Source: JACPYM01 sp963699175 (lineage in GTDB: Bacteria; Acidobacteriota; Blastocatellia; RBC074). Taken from it: 64,000 bases of DNA. This document shows, piece after piece, positions 15,998 through 24,720 of the stretch. The translations under genes were made by a program, and so were the position numbers. Numbering within the stretch: the first letter of the stretch is position 1; each line of letters begins with the position of its first letter. The DNA lies in the NCBI GenBank assembly GCA_963699175.1, contig OY969418.1:6386001-6450000 (forward strand), in the 5' to 3' direction. The notes under the pieces were generated by a model. That model was not told the DNA's origin, did no database searches, and worked only from the letters and a program-made list of their open reading frames with translations.

Positions 15998-17123
15998 AAA
16001 GTTCGGGGCACTTTTTCAGTGCCCCAGAACCAGGGCTAAACTCCCAGTGACCAAACTGCGGAGGAAAAGCCCCGATGATCTTTGTCAATACGCTAAGCCC
16101 GGAAGCTCGTCAAGCACTTGAAGACCTAACCCAACACGCATCCGGGCGCGTCGCACAACGCGCCTGGATGGTTTTGTGGTCAGCCGAACAAGTCCCTGTC
16201 TCGCAGATCGCAGGCCGCTTCCACTGCCAAGCAAAGACTGTGCGCAAATGGCTGCGGCGCTATCAACAAGACGGCACGGCGGGCTTGGCGGATCAGCCAC
16301 GCAGCGGTCGTCCAAGCTGCCTGACCGCAGGTGCCGAGCAGGCCATCTTCACCCAAGTCAATCAACCGCCTTGGACTTTCGGCTATGTCTTCGCCTTTTG
16401 GTCGGTCGCCACGCTGGCGCAGCATCTGGCCGCCCGCTGTTGGCAACGCGTCAGCCCCTGGCTGGTGCGCCGGGTGTTGCTCAAGCTGGGCTATCGTTGC
16501 CGCCGCCCCAAACTCGGCCCGCGCCAGTTTGATCCGCAACGCGCGGCCATTCACCAGGAGATCGGCAAACGCATTGCCGAGGCCACGCCCGAGACCGTGA
16601 TACTGGTGGAAGACGAGACCGACTTGCGGCTCGTCCCGCGGCTGCGCCGGATGTGGATGCGCGTGGGCGCGCAAGTCGTGCTGCCCGCGCCCATGACGAA
16701 TGCTTGCCGGACGCTGTTCGGGACGCTCGATATGCACAGTGGCGAAGTCTTTTACCGCGCCTTTGCGCGCAAACGCACGCAGGAGATGAGCGCCTTTCTG
16801 GAAGACTTGTTGGCGCCTTATGCAGGCCGCCCGATTCTGTTGATTCTCGATCACGCTTCGATTCACCAGAGCCGCGCGCTGCAGGCTTGGCTGCTTGAGC
16901 ATGCGCAACTGCAACTGGCTTATTTGCCCAAGTACGCCGCGCACCGCGATAACCCAATTGAGAAGCTCTGGTGGCGGCTCAAAGGCTTCATCACGGCCAA
17001 CCGCTGTTGCCGTTCGATGGAGGAATTGCTCGCAGTGGCCGACAAGTTTTTCAAACAACTGACACCTGACCAGGTCTTTCAACTGGTCGCCTGAAAACTG
17101 CCCCGAACTTTGCAACAGTTACT
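15986..17123 (+). mobile_element. IS630-family insertion sequence, intact
   Basis: Terminal inverted repeats 15986-16010 and 17099-17123 match at 23 of 25 positions (AGTAACTCTTGAAAAG against AGTAACTGTTGCAAAG, then GTTCGGGGCA in both). TA dinucleotides lie at 15984-15985 and 17124-17125, the expected target duplication for this family. It encodes one full-length transposase. The intact ends and reading frame suggest a recent arrival. Confidence 0.9.
16075..17094 (+). CDS. IS630-family transposase
   Basis: A 339-aa single-frame transposase. The N-terminal ~110 residues are a winged/helix-turn-helix region ('VSQIAGRFHCQAKTVRKWL', 'GRPSCLTAGAEQ'), followed by a DDE catalytic domain with D180 ('LVEDETDLR'), D259 ('LILDHASIH') and E296 ('NPIEKLWW'). 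It cuts and pastes the surrounding element into TA sites. The ATG at 16075 follows GCGGAGGAAAAG. The frame is uninterrupted and all three acidic residues are present, so it may be active. Confidence 0.93.
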   Translation: MIFVNTLSPEARQALEDLTQHASGRVAQRAWMVLWSAEQVPVSQIAGRFHCQAKTVRKWLRRYQQDGTAGLADQPRSGRPSCLTAGAEQAIFTQVNQPPWTFGYVFAFWSVATLAQHLAARCWQRVSPWLVRRVLLKLGYRCRRPKLGPRQFDPQRAAIHQEIGKRIAEATPETVILVEDETDLRLVPRLRRMWMRVGAQVVLPAPMTNACRTLFGTLDMHSGEVFYRAFARKRTQEMSAFLEDLLAPYAGRPILLILDHASIHQSRALQAWLLEHAQLQLAYLPKYAAHRDNPIEKLWWRLKGFITANRCCRSMEELLAVADKFFKQLTPDQVFQLVA

Positions 17124-17166
17124 TAGTTCAAAAGGAATTTGATTTACCGAATTGTGACTACGGCCA

Positions 17167-17279
17167 TAGCCTCTTTGGCCCACCGGGCAACTACAAAACG
17201 CCCTCTTGTTTAAGCGGGTTATAGACAGACCGGCAGTGGATGTCCCATCCTGCAGTGAGATGTCTGTGATTGCATCGTA
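17167..17279. repeat. 113-bp direct repeat, copy B
   Basis: Partner of 14823-14935, located 43 bases beyond the right end of the IS630 element. The frame left from the GAF gene reads into this repeat if the element is removed, showing that the repeat was joined to the GAF fragment before the IS arrived. Confidence 0.8.
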
Positions 17280-17388
17280 GCTTCTTTATTACGGCAGTAA
17301 TAGAAGGGAAAATTTGCCTCAGTAGGCGAGTCTGCTTCAGAACAAAGGTAGCTGACCAGGCACTGCTTGAGTTTCTGGGCAGCAATGG

Positions 17389-17567
17389 CGGGTGGGGGCA
17401 ATTTGTTGGCATGAGGTTGGTCTATCTGGCCAAAGCTGATGTTAAAGGCAGCCTGCAACCATTCCTCTGCGTCTGAGGCATTGATCCATTCCTACTTTGC
17501 ATTGATCAGTCTTTGTTTCTTCCTCATCCGCTACTATACCGGCGAAGCCAAGCTTTGGATAGATAGC
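17389..17567 (-). pseudogene. Broken copy of a small gene (relative of 20923-21105) within a repeated segment
   Basis: On the minus strand the sequence from ATG 17525-17527 would read 'MRKKQRLINAK', then a TAG stop at 17492-17494, then 'EWINASDAEEWLQAAFNISF'. The same protein in the copy at 20923-21105 reads through with Trp at that place. The whole segment 17389-17567 is similar in DNA to 20962-21143. I do not recognise the protein; the repeated arrangement suggests it belonged to a mobile element now largely lost. Bases 17280-17856 hold nothing else but a terminator-like hairpin. Confidence 0.6.
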
Positions 17568-17752
17568 CCTTCTGGCAAGTTTACGCTGATCTTGACCCAA
17601 GACCTCCAAAGACGCCGACGGGTACCAGCATGACTTTACGCAGGAGTCGGCCGAGACGTTATAGGGGCGGAACGATTACCTCCCCCTTAGCGTTATAAAC
17701 AACGCGCCGTTTCTAGAAAAAGTACAAAGAGTTGGATGTGTGCATCGGAGTG

Positions 17753-17783
17753 AAGCCCCTGAGGCTCAGGCCGGGGCTTTTTT
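17753..17783 (+). terminator. Intrinsic terminator-like hairpin
   Basis: AAGCCCC (17753-17759) pairs with GGGGCTT (17773-17779) across a 13-base loop and runs into T residues to 17783. It lies 74 bases before the PadR start, so it may end upstream transcription or attenuate PadR expression. Confidence 0.6.
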
Positions 17784-17856
17784 GTTTTGCCGACCTATTG
17801 ACCATCCGATAGGAGTGCTCGCACACTCTGCCCTATCGAGAATCGAGAGGGCGACT

Positions 17857-18192
17857 ATGGGCAAGCAAAAAAAGACCGACCTGCTACAAGGCATGCTCGA
17901 CCTGCTGGTGCTGCGCGTGCTGCGGCACGGCCCGCTGAACGGCTGGGACATCTCACAGCGCATCCAGCTCGTCTCGGGGGACGTGCTGCGCGTCATCCCC
18001 GGATCGCTCTACCCGGCGCTTCACCGCTTGGAGGCCCAGGGGCTGGTTGCGGCCGAGTGGGGCGCGTCGGAGAACAACCGGCGCGCCAAGTTCTACAAGC
18101 TGACGGCCATCGGGCCGAAGCAACTCAACACCGAGTGCGAGACGTGGAAGCGGTTCTCAGGCGCGGTCGAGCTGATCCTGCGCGACGCCTAG
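17857..18192 (+). CDS. PadR-family transcriptional regulator (first pair)
   Basis: A 111-aa winged-helix protein of the small PadR type: 'LLQGMLDLLVLRVLRHGPL' opens the HTH, 'VIPGSLYPALHRLEAQGL' is the recognition region and wing, and 'ENNRRAKFYKLTAIG' ends the domain. Such regulators repress a neighbouring operon and usually dissociate on binding small phenolic or drug-like ligands. The ATG at 17857 has GAGAGG before it; upstream in-frame codons are ignored. It lies 27 bases before a large ADOP permease gene, a pairing that is recurrent in Acidobacteriota. Confidence 0.92.
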   Translation: MGKQKKTDLLQGMLDLLVLRVLRHGPLNGWDISQRIQLVSGDVLRVIPGSLYPALHRLEAQGLVAAEWGASENNRRAKFYKLTAIGPKQLNTECETWKRFSGAVELILRDA

Positions 18193-18219
18193 GTTACACA
18201 TGGTAAAGGAAGGACAAGA

Positions 18220-20865
18220 ATGTTGAGCGGACTAAGGACGCGGCTGCGCGCGCTGTTGCGCAAATCACAGGTCGAGCGGGAACTTGACGAGGAGCTGCGC
18301 TACCACCTCGAGCGGCAGGTGGAGCAGAACGTGCGGCTGGGGATGAGTACCGAGCAGGCGCGTTACGCCGCACTGCGTAGCTTCGGCGGGGTGGAGCAGG
18401 CCAAAGAGTTGAGCCGTGACGCTCGCGGCGTGCGCTGGCTCGCAGACGTTTGTCAGGACATGCGTTACGGCGCCCGAATGATGCTGAAAAGCCCGGGCTT
18501 CAGCCTGATTGTCATTTTGACGCTCGCGCTCGGCATCGGCCTGAACACCGCCATTTTCAGTGTAGTTTATTCCATCCTACTGCGCCCGCTCCCCTATGAG
18601 GCGCCGGAAAAATTGGTAGCGGTCTATTCGTCGTTCCCGCAAAAGAATTTCTTTAGGAATGTGGTTTCGGCGCCGGATTATCTCGACTGGCGCGACCAGA
18701 ATAAAGTGTTTGAGGCAATGTCGGCATACGTAGGGAGCGGCTACACCCTGACCGGAGGTGCTCAGCCTGAGCGCTTGGTTGGGCTGAGCGTTCCGGCAAG
18801 CTTCTTCCAAGTGCTAAGAGTCAAGCCTCTGCTCGGTCGCACCTTTCTGCCGGAAGAAGAGGCAACCGGCCGCAATCGTGTTGTGATGTTGGGATACGGC
18901 CTCTGGCAACGGCGCTTTGGCGCTGACCCTGATCTGGTTGGGAAACCCGTCAGTCTCAACGGCGAGAGCTACACGGTGGTCGGGGTGGCGCCGAAAGATT
19001 TTCGCTTTCCCTTGGTTGAGCTTTATACGCCGCTCACTTTTTCGGCTGACAGCCTGACCGACATGGCTCGCGGCTCGCATTTTCTTCGGATAATCGCGCG
19101 GCTCAAGGCCGACACAACTGTCGCGCAGGCGCAGACCGATATCGAAAACATTTCACGACGGATCGAGCAACAGCACCCGATCACCAACACCGGGAAGTCT
19201 GGCAACGTAATCCCTTATCAACAGGATCTCGTCGGCGACATTCGCCTTTCGCTCCTGGTACTACTCGGTGCCGTCAGCCTCGTACTGTTAATCGCTTGCG
19301 CCAACGTGGCCAATTTGTTGCTAGCGCGGGCGGCCTCCCGGCAGCGCGAGATTGCCGTCCGCACTGCACTGGGCGCGGCACGTTGGCGCGTCGTGCGGCA
19401 GTTGCTGACGGAAAGCACTCTTCTTTCCTTTGTCGGCGGCGGATTGGGCCTGTTGTTGGCGTATTGGGGCGTGGGTGTCCTCGTCAGGTCAGTGCCGAGC
19501 GGCATCGCCGACTTCACGCCCGGCTGGCAGCAGATCGGCCTCAATCAGCAAGTGCTCTCCTTCACTCTGCTAATTTCGTTATTGACCGGCATCATCTTCG
19601 GTCTAGTACCGGCGCTACAGGTCTCCAAGCCCGACCTTACGGACGCTCTTAAGGAGAGTGGCAAAAGCTCCGCGGGCCTCAAGCGCCAGCGGGCTCGCAA
19701 CGTCCTGGTCGTTGCCGAAATAGCTTTGGCGCTCGTGCTCTTAATCGGCGCCGGGTTGCTAATCAAGAGTTTTCAGCAGTTGCAACAGGTCACGTTGGGC
19801 TTCAACCCCAACAATGTTTTTGTGGTTAATGTCTCGCTCGGTAACGCGAAGTACCGCGAGACATCGCAGCAGCTCAACTTTTTCGAGCAGGTGCTGCAGC
19901 GAGTGGAGAATTTGCCGGGAGTTGTGTCTGCGGCCACGGTCAATGCCCCGCCGTTCAGCGGTAGTACGGACCGTGTTTTCACCATTGCCGGTCAGCCGGA
20001 ACCGGTGCCCAACGCGATCCCATTCGCCGACTATCGCGTCATCAGCCCTCAGTATTTCCGCACGTTGGAGATCCCACTCATCAAAGGCCGAGTGTTCACC
20101 GGGCAGGATGTGGCTGGCGCGCCTAGAGTCGTGATCATCAATCAGGAACTGGCCCGCCGGTACTGCCCTAATGAAGATCCTATCGGCAAACAGATCAAAA
20201 TCGGACGCTACGCGGAAGACAACCCTCTCCATACGGTCGTGGGAATTGTCGGCAACATCAAACACCGCGGATTGAATGGTCAGTTCCAGCCGGAATTCTA
20301 TTTTCCGTACGCTCAGACGCCCGCGCGGTCTTCGGCAATTGTGGCGCGGACACAGGGCGATCCTTTGAGCCTGACGGCGGCGGTTCGTAACGCAGTCTTG
20401 GAGGTGGATAAAGAGCAGCCGCTCACCAGCCCCAGAACGATGGAGATGGCGATCTCCGATTCGGTCACGCAACGGCGTTTGAACATGATTCTGCTCGGCA
20501 TTTTCGGGGCGCTAGCACTCGTGCTGGCGGCGTTAGGAATCTACGGCGTGATGGCCTATACGGTCACCCAACGCACGCACGAGATTGGCATTCGTCTGGC
20601 GCTCGGCGCGAGCCGCCGCGACGTGCTGAAATTGGTCGTCGGCCAAGGAATGTTGCTAGCCGCGGGCGGCGTCGGCACTGGCTTGGCCGGCGCCTTCCTC
20701 ATGACTCGACTGATGGAGAATCTGTTATTCGGCGTGACGCCGACTGACCCGGCGACTTTCGGCGGCATTGCGCTGTTGCTACTCGGCGTCGCCTTCTTGG
20801 CCTGCTACATCCCTGCGCGCCGGGCGGCGAGAGTCGATCCGCTAGTGGCGCTCCGGTACGAGTAG
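18220..20865 (+). CDS. ADOP-type FtsX/MacB-like ABC permease (first)
   Basis: An 881-aa membrane protein. An N-terminal cytoplasmic segment ('ERELDEELRYHLERQVEQN', 'YAALRSFGG') is diagnostic for the ADOP permeases. It is followed by a first helix near residue 96 ('LIVILTLALGIGLNTAIF'), a periplasmic MacB-PCD-like domain, an FtsX module ('LLIACANVANLLLARA'), a second periplasmic domain and a second FtsX module near the C terminus ('ALAALGIYGVMAYTV'). MacB-like permeases use ATP hydrolysis by a separate subunit to move substrates across the envelope; no ATPase is encoded here, hence 'orphan'. The substrate is unknown. It is probably controlled by the PadR gene just upstream. Confidence 0.92.
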   Translation: MLSGLRTRLRALLRKSQVERELDEELRYHLERQVEQNVRLGMSTEQARYAALRSFGGVEQAKELSRDARGVRWLADVCQDMRYGARMMLKSPGFSLIVILTLALGIGLNTAIFSVVYSILLRPLPYEAPEKLVAVYSSFPQKNFFRNVVSAPDYLDWRDQNKVFEAMSAYVGSGYTLTGGAQPERLVGLSVPASFFQVLRVKPLLGRTFLPEEEATGRNRVVMLGYGLWQRRFGADPDLVGKPVSLNGESYTVVGVAPKDFRFPLVELYTPLTFSADSLTDMARGSHFLRIIARLKADTTVAQAQTDIENISRRIEQQHPITNTGKSGNVIPYQQDLVGDIRLSLLVLLGAVSLVLLIACANVANLLLARAASRQREIAVRTALGAARWRVVRQLLTESTLLSFVGGGLGLLLAYWGVGVLVRSVPSGIADFTPGWQQIGLNQQVLSFTLLISLLTGIIFGLVPALQVSKPDLTDALKESGKSSAGLKRQRARNVLVVAEIALALVLLIGAGLLIKSFQQLQQVTLGFNPNNVFVVNVSLGNAKYRETSQQLNFFEQVLQRVENLPGVVSAATVNAPPFSGSTDRVFTIAGQPEPVPNAIPFADYRVISPQYFRTLEIPLIKGRVFTGQDVAGAPRVVIINQELARRYCPNEDPIGKQIKIGRYAEDNPLHTVVGIVGNIKHRGLNGQFQPEFYFPYAQTPARSSAIVARTQGDPLSLTAAVRNAVLEVDKEQPLTSPRTMEMAISDSVTQRRLNMILLGIFGALALVLAALGIYGVMAYTVTQRTHEIGIRLALGASRRDVLKLVVGQGMLLAAGGVGTGLAGAFLMTRLMENLLFGVTPTDPATFGGIALLLLGVAFLACYIPARRAARVDPLVALRYE

Positions 20866-20922
20866 CGCGCAACGGGAAAGCAATCCGATTTCGCGCTCCT
20901 TTATTTGATAATTTCCTGGACT

Positions 20923-21105
20923 CTACCTACCTCGCTCGTTTGGAGGCGGACTTTGATTCCGTGCGGGTGGTGAGAGGAATTGGTCGGCATGCGGCTCTTC
21001 CATCTGGCCGAAGATGATGTCAAAAGCAGCCTGCAACCGCTCCGTTGCGTCTGGGGTAGTGACCCATTCCCACTTGGCCTTAATAGGCTTTCGTTTCTTC
21101 CTCAT
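20923..21105 (-). CDS. Small protein, 60 aa, unrecognised
   Basis: A 60-codon frame opening 'MRKKRKPIKAKWEW' and continuing 'ERLQAAFDIIFGQMEE'. The same protein, interrupted by a stop, occurs at 17389-17567, and the surrounding DNA is repeated (20962-21143). Conservation between two copies supports a real coding past. No partner gene follows it on its strand before the ADOP stop codon, so it may be an orphan remnant of a mobile element. Function unknown. Confidence 0.45.
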   Translation of the reverse strand: MRKKRKPIKAKWEWVTTPDATERLQAAFDIIFGQMEEPHADQFLSPPARNQSPPPNERGR

Positions 21106-21143
21106 CCAGCACTATACCGGTGAAGCCAAGCATTCGATAGATT
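20962..21143. repeat. Dispersed repeat, second copy of 17389-17567
   Basis: It is similar in the same orientation to 17389-17567 over about 180 bases, including matching blocks such as GCAGCCTGCAACC and TTTCTTCCTCATCC. It covers the 5' part of the small minus-strand gene and extends beyond its start codon. Confidence 0.75.
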
Positions 21144-21215
21144 GTCCGTTCAATACGTCCGCTTGACGGATTCTGCTGGGGTGGTACGATTCCTGTACGA
21201 TTAAGTCTCACACCT

Positions 21216-21452
21216 ATGGAACTCACGCAAGAATACTTTGACGAGCAACTCAAAAAGCTCGCCACCAAAGAAGACCTCAAAGCTCAAACGAAAAAGTTGG
21301 AAGATTACACCGATCAAGTGGCTGCAACCATCTTGGAGTCTATTGACTCTGGCTTCCAGCGTGTACACCGACGTTTGGATGCGCGCGACAAGCGGATTGA
21401 GCATGTGGAAGGTGACCTCAAAGAGATGAAAGAGGCGCTCAACTTGAGTTGA
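21216..21452 (+). CDS. Small coiled-coil protein, 78 aa
   Basis: A 78-aa charged, helical protein ('LKKLATKEDLKAQTKKLED', 'RRLDARDKRIEHVEGDLKE') with a strong heptad pattern. It looks like the small coiled-coil proteins often found near toxin-antitoxin or prophage genes, but no partner is seen and the function is unknown. No good ribosome-binding site precedes the ATG. It is followed 15 bases later by an intrinsic terminator, which supports a separate transcript. Confidence 0.55.
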   Translation: MELTQEYFDEQLKKLATKEDLKAQTKKLEDYTDQVAATILESIDSGFQRVHRRLDARDKRIEHVEGDLKEMKEALNLS

Positions 21453-21466
21453 ACTACATCCAGAAG

Positions 21467-21491
21467 GCCACGATGTAAGTCGTGGCTTTTT
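21467..21491 (+). terminator. Intrinsic terminator after the small coiled-coil gene
   Basis: GCCACGA (21467-21473) pairs with TCGTGGC (21480-21486) over a 6-base loop, followed by TTTTT (21487-21491). It is a textbook rho-independent terminator just after the stop codon at 21452. Confidence 0.85.
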
Positions 21492-21674
21492 GCGTGGCGA
21501 AGGCCAACCTCTGTTCGTGTGAGAATGTCGCAGCCAGCCAAATACTTAAAGTGGTGACAGGTATGCTTCACGCCGCGCATAGGCTGGCTGCGAACTTAGC
21601 AGGGCTTGTGGTTTTTTTCCACCCCATTGCATCTGCCTATCCATTCAAGCATACTTCCCCTAAGGAACTTAGGG

Positions 21675-22025
21675 ATGAAAGAAAAGAATCAACAAGCTAA
21701 TCACCAAGAAGAATTATTGCGCGGCACGTTGGACATGCTGATCCTGAAGACGCTCGTGCGCGGCCCGTTGCACGGCTACAACATCGCCGAGAGAATTCAG
21801 CAGGGGTCTGACGACGTGTTGATCGTGGAAGAAGGTGCGCTTTACCAGGCGCTGCACCGGCTAGAGTTGCGCGGCCTGCTCGCTTCCGCTTGGGGCGTTT
21901 CGGAGAATAACCGCCGCGCGAAGTTTTACCGTTTGACCGCACCCGGCCGCACACAGCTTGAGCAAAGTGCCCGACGCTGGGAGCGGGTTTCGCTGGCGGT
22001 CTCGCACGTCATGCGGACGGCTTAG
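21675..22025 (+). CDS. PadR-family transcriptional regulator (second pair)
   Basis: A 116-aa PadR protein, clearly related to the one at 17857: 'LLRGTLDMLILKTLVRGPL', 'VEEGALYQALHRLELRGL', 'ENNRRAKFYRLTAPG'. The ATG at 21675 has AAGGA 8 bases upstream; codons before it are ignored. It ends 10 bases before the second ADOP permease, so the two are very likely co-transcribed and the permease is the likely target. Confidence 0.92.
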   Translation: MKEKNQQANHQEELLRGTLDMLILKTLVRGPLHGYNIAERIQQGSDDVLIVEEGALYQALHRLELRGLLASAWGVSENNRRAKFYRLTAPGRTQLEQSARRWERVSLAVSHVMRTA

Positions 22026-22035
22026 GGGTGCTGCG

Positions 22036-24720
22036 ATGGGATGGCTGCATGGGCTTCGTTTACGCTGGCGCGGCTTTTTACATCGCCGCCAGTTGGACCG
22101 AGACCTTGAAGATGAGTTGCGGTTTCACCTTGAGATGAAAGTGTTGCGCCACCGTGAAGCCGGCATGCCGCCAGCGGAAGCTCTGAACGCGGCGCGGCGC
22201 GAATTCGGAAATATAGTTTGGTGGAAGGAGTCTATTCGAGAAATGTGGAGTATAGGCTTGCTCGAAAGTGTATTACAGGATTTACGCTACGCCGGGCGGT
22301 CGCTGCTGAAATCGCCCGGCTTTACTGTTGCTGCGCTCCTAGTGCTGACCCTCGGCATCGGCAGTACTACGACCGTCTTCACTCTGGTGAACGCCGTCAT
22401 TTTGCGCAGCCTGCCTTTCCCCGACCAGGCGCGGCTCGTGCTGCTGTGGGGTAACGTGCAGCGGCAAAAGGTCGAGCGCCGCGGCAATTCCTACCCCGAC
22501 TACTTAGACTGGAAGGCGCAAGCGGCTTCGTTCGAGGGCATGGCAGCCTACAGCGGCGATTCTTTCAACCTGACCAGCGTAGCAGAACCGGAGCGCCTCG
22601 CGGGCGAATGGGTTTCGGCGGGTTATTTCGAACTGCTCGGCGTCTCGCCGACCGTCGGGCGCACGATCAGCCCTGGTGATGACGCCGTTGGAAATTCCAA
22701 CCCCATCGCTCTCATCAGCGAGGGGCTGTGGAAGCGGCGCTTCGGCTCAGACCCGACTGTCTTAGGCAAGCAACTGCGTTTTAACGATCGACTGTTTACT
22801 GTGGTTGGGGTCTTGCCGTCTGGGTTTCGCGGGCTGAGCGACGGCGCGGATGTGTGGGCGCCCTTCGCCGCTTCCACTTCGGCAGCCAACTTGGCGGAGC
22901 GAGGCTCACGCGGCTTTCCCGCCGTCGCGAAGCTGAAGCCGGGTGTCTCAGTCCGGCAAGCGCAAGCGGAGCTGGACGGCATCTCAAAACGACTTGAGCA
23001 AGCCTACCCCGCGACCAACGCGAAGCGCGGGGTCGAAGTCGCCCCGCTGAGGGACGAACTGGTGGGAGGGCTGCGGACGCCCCTGTTTGTGCTGCTCGGG
23101 GCAGTAGGATTTGTGTTGCTGATCGCCTGCGCAAACGTCGCGAATCTGTTGTTGGCCCGCGCGGAGGCGCGCCGCCAGGAAATCGCGATCCGGATGGCGC
23201 TCGGGGCCGGGCGCAGCCGGGTGTTCCGCCAACTGGTGACAGAAAGTATGCTGCTGAGTGTGATCGGCGCGGCTTTAGGTGTGCTGTTGGCGGTGTGGTT
23301 GGTGCAGTTCTTGAGCAAGGCGAGTCCGATTACGCTGCCGACCTTTATTAAACCTTCGCTGGATTGGACGGTGGCGGCTTTTGCGGCAGGTGCGTCGATT
23401 CTGGTAGGCGTCCTCGTGGGTCTCTTGCCCGCCCTTCAAGCTGGCCGGCAAAACTTGCACGAGGCGCTCAAGGAGTCCGGGGCGAGGTCGGGAGGCAGCT
23501 TGGCGCGGCGGCGCTTCCGGGGGGCATTGGTGGTTGCGGAAGTGGCCTTGGCGATGACTTTGTTAGTCGGCGCGGGTCTGTTGATGCGCAGCTTCCGAAA
23601 CCTCTCGGCAGTGCATCCCGGGTTCGACCCGAACCACGTCTTGACTCTAACGGCGGCGCTGCCAAGAGCCTCGGCTGCGCCGTCACAGCCAACTTCTACC
23701 GCACCAGGGGACGCGCAAGCGGTCGTTACCGGACGACAATTACTGCAGCGCCTGCGCGCGCTGCCTGCGGTAGTTTCGGCGAGTGTGGCCTCAGACATCC
23801 CGCTCGGCAATGGCGGCAGCGCTATCTTTTACACTGCTGAAGGGCAATCCAACACCGACGCTCAGACAAAGCCGCGAGCCTATATCCATCGGATTTCACC
23901 GGAATTCTTTGCAACCCTGGGCGCGCAGATGCTGGCCGGACGTCCCTTTAACGAAACTGAGATGGAAGGCCGCGCCGACGTAGTTGTCGTAACCGACAAT
24001 CTGACTAAGCGATTCTGGCCCGGGCAAGACCCGATCGGGAAACGGATCAAGGCCGGCGATCCAGATTCCAAGAGCCCATGGTGGACGATCATCGGTGTGG
24101 TGCGCGAACTGAAGTATCGCGGGTTGCCCAACAACCCGACCCCAGACCCCGACCTATTCCTCCCCTTCTCGGACCGCCAGCGCCAGGTCGCCATCCTGAT
24201 CCGCAGCTCTGGAGAGCCTACGGGGCTTGCCGCCGCCGCGCGTGCAGCCGCGCATGAGATCGATCCGTCGATTACGATCTATGAGGTCGCGACCCTGTCC
24301 GAACGGGTTGGGCGGGCAATTGAGCAAGCCAGGTTCGCCGGTTGGATGATGACGATCTTCGCTGGCCTCGCCTTGACCTTAGCCTCAATCGGCCTCTACG
24401 GAGTGATGGCTTATACCGTCCGCAGGCAGACCCGGGAGATTGGCGTACGCATCGCCCTCGGCGCTAGTCCAGGCGCTATGGCAGGTATGGTTGTCCGCCG
24501 GGGGATGGCACTCGTTTCAGTCGGAGTAGGGATTGGCCTGGCCGCGGCGCTCGCGTTGACACGGCTGCTCCAGACTCTCTTATTTGAAGTCAGCGTAGTG
24601 GACCCGCTCACTTTTCTCGGGGTGGCAGTGGTGCTGGCCGGGGTAGCCCTGATCGCCTGCTATGTGCCTGCGCGACGCGCGTCCCGGATTGATCCGGTAA
24701 CCGCGTTAAGGTACGAGTAA
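22036..24720 (+). CDS. ADOP-type FtsX/MacB-like ABC permease (second)
   Basis: An 894-aa permease with the same layout as the protein at 18220: ADOP N-terminal segment ('DRDLEDELRFHLEMKVLRH', 'ALNAARREFG'), first helix ('VAALLVLTLGIGSTTTVFT'), periplasmic domain, FtsX module ('LLIACANVANLLLARAEAR') and a second FtsX module ('LTLASIGLYGVMAYTVRRQ'). The ATG at 22036 starts near the family N terminus; the frame is open upstream but overlaps PadR. No ATPase partner is present. It differs enough from the first copy that the two were probably acquired or diverged separately. The substrate is unknown. Confidence 0.92.
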   Translation: MGWLHGLRLRWRGFLHRRQLDRDLEDELRFHLEMKVLRHREAGMPPAEALNAARREFGNIVWWKESIREMWSIGLLESVLQDLRYAGRSLLKSPGFTVAALLVLTLGIGSTTTVFTLVNAVILRSLPFPDQARLVLLWGNVQRQKVERRGNSYPDYLDWKAQAASFEGMAAYSGDSFNLTSVAEPERLAGEWVSAGYFELLGVSPTVGRTISPGDDAVGNSNPIALISEGLWKRRFGSDPTVLGKQLRFNDRLFTVVGVLPSGFRGLSDGADVWAPFAASTSAANLAERGSRGFPAVAKLKPGVSVRQAQAELDGISKRLEQAYPATNAKRGVEVAPLRDELVGGLRTPLFVLLGAVGFVLLIACANVANLLLARAEARRQEIAIRMALGAGRSRVFRQLVTESMLLSVIGAALGVLLAVWLVQFLSKASPITLPTFIKPSLDWTVAAFAAGASILVGVLVGLLPALQAGRQNLHEALKESGARSGGSLARRRFRGALVVAEVALAMTLLVGAGLLMRSFRNLSAVHPGFDPNHVLTLTAALPRASAAPSQPTSTAPGDAQAVVTGRQLLQRLRALPAVVSASVASDIPLGNGGSAIFYTAEGQSNTDAQTKPRAYIHRISPEFFATLGAQMLAGRPFNETEMEGRADVVVVTDNLTKRFWPGQDPIGKRIKAGDPDSKSPWWTIIGVVRELKYRGLPNNPTPDPDLFLPFSDRQRQVAILIRSSGEPTGLAAAARAAAHEIDPSITIYEVATLSERVGRAIEQARFAGWMMTIFAGLALTLASIGLYGVMAYTVRRQTREIGVRIALGASPGAMAGMVVRRGMALVSVGVGIGLAAALALTRLLQTLLFEVSVVDPLTFLGVAVVLAGVALIACYVPARRASRIDPVTALRYE

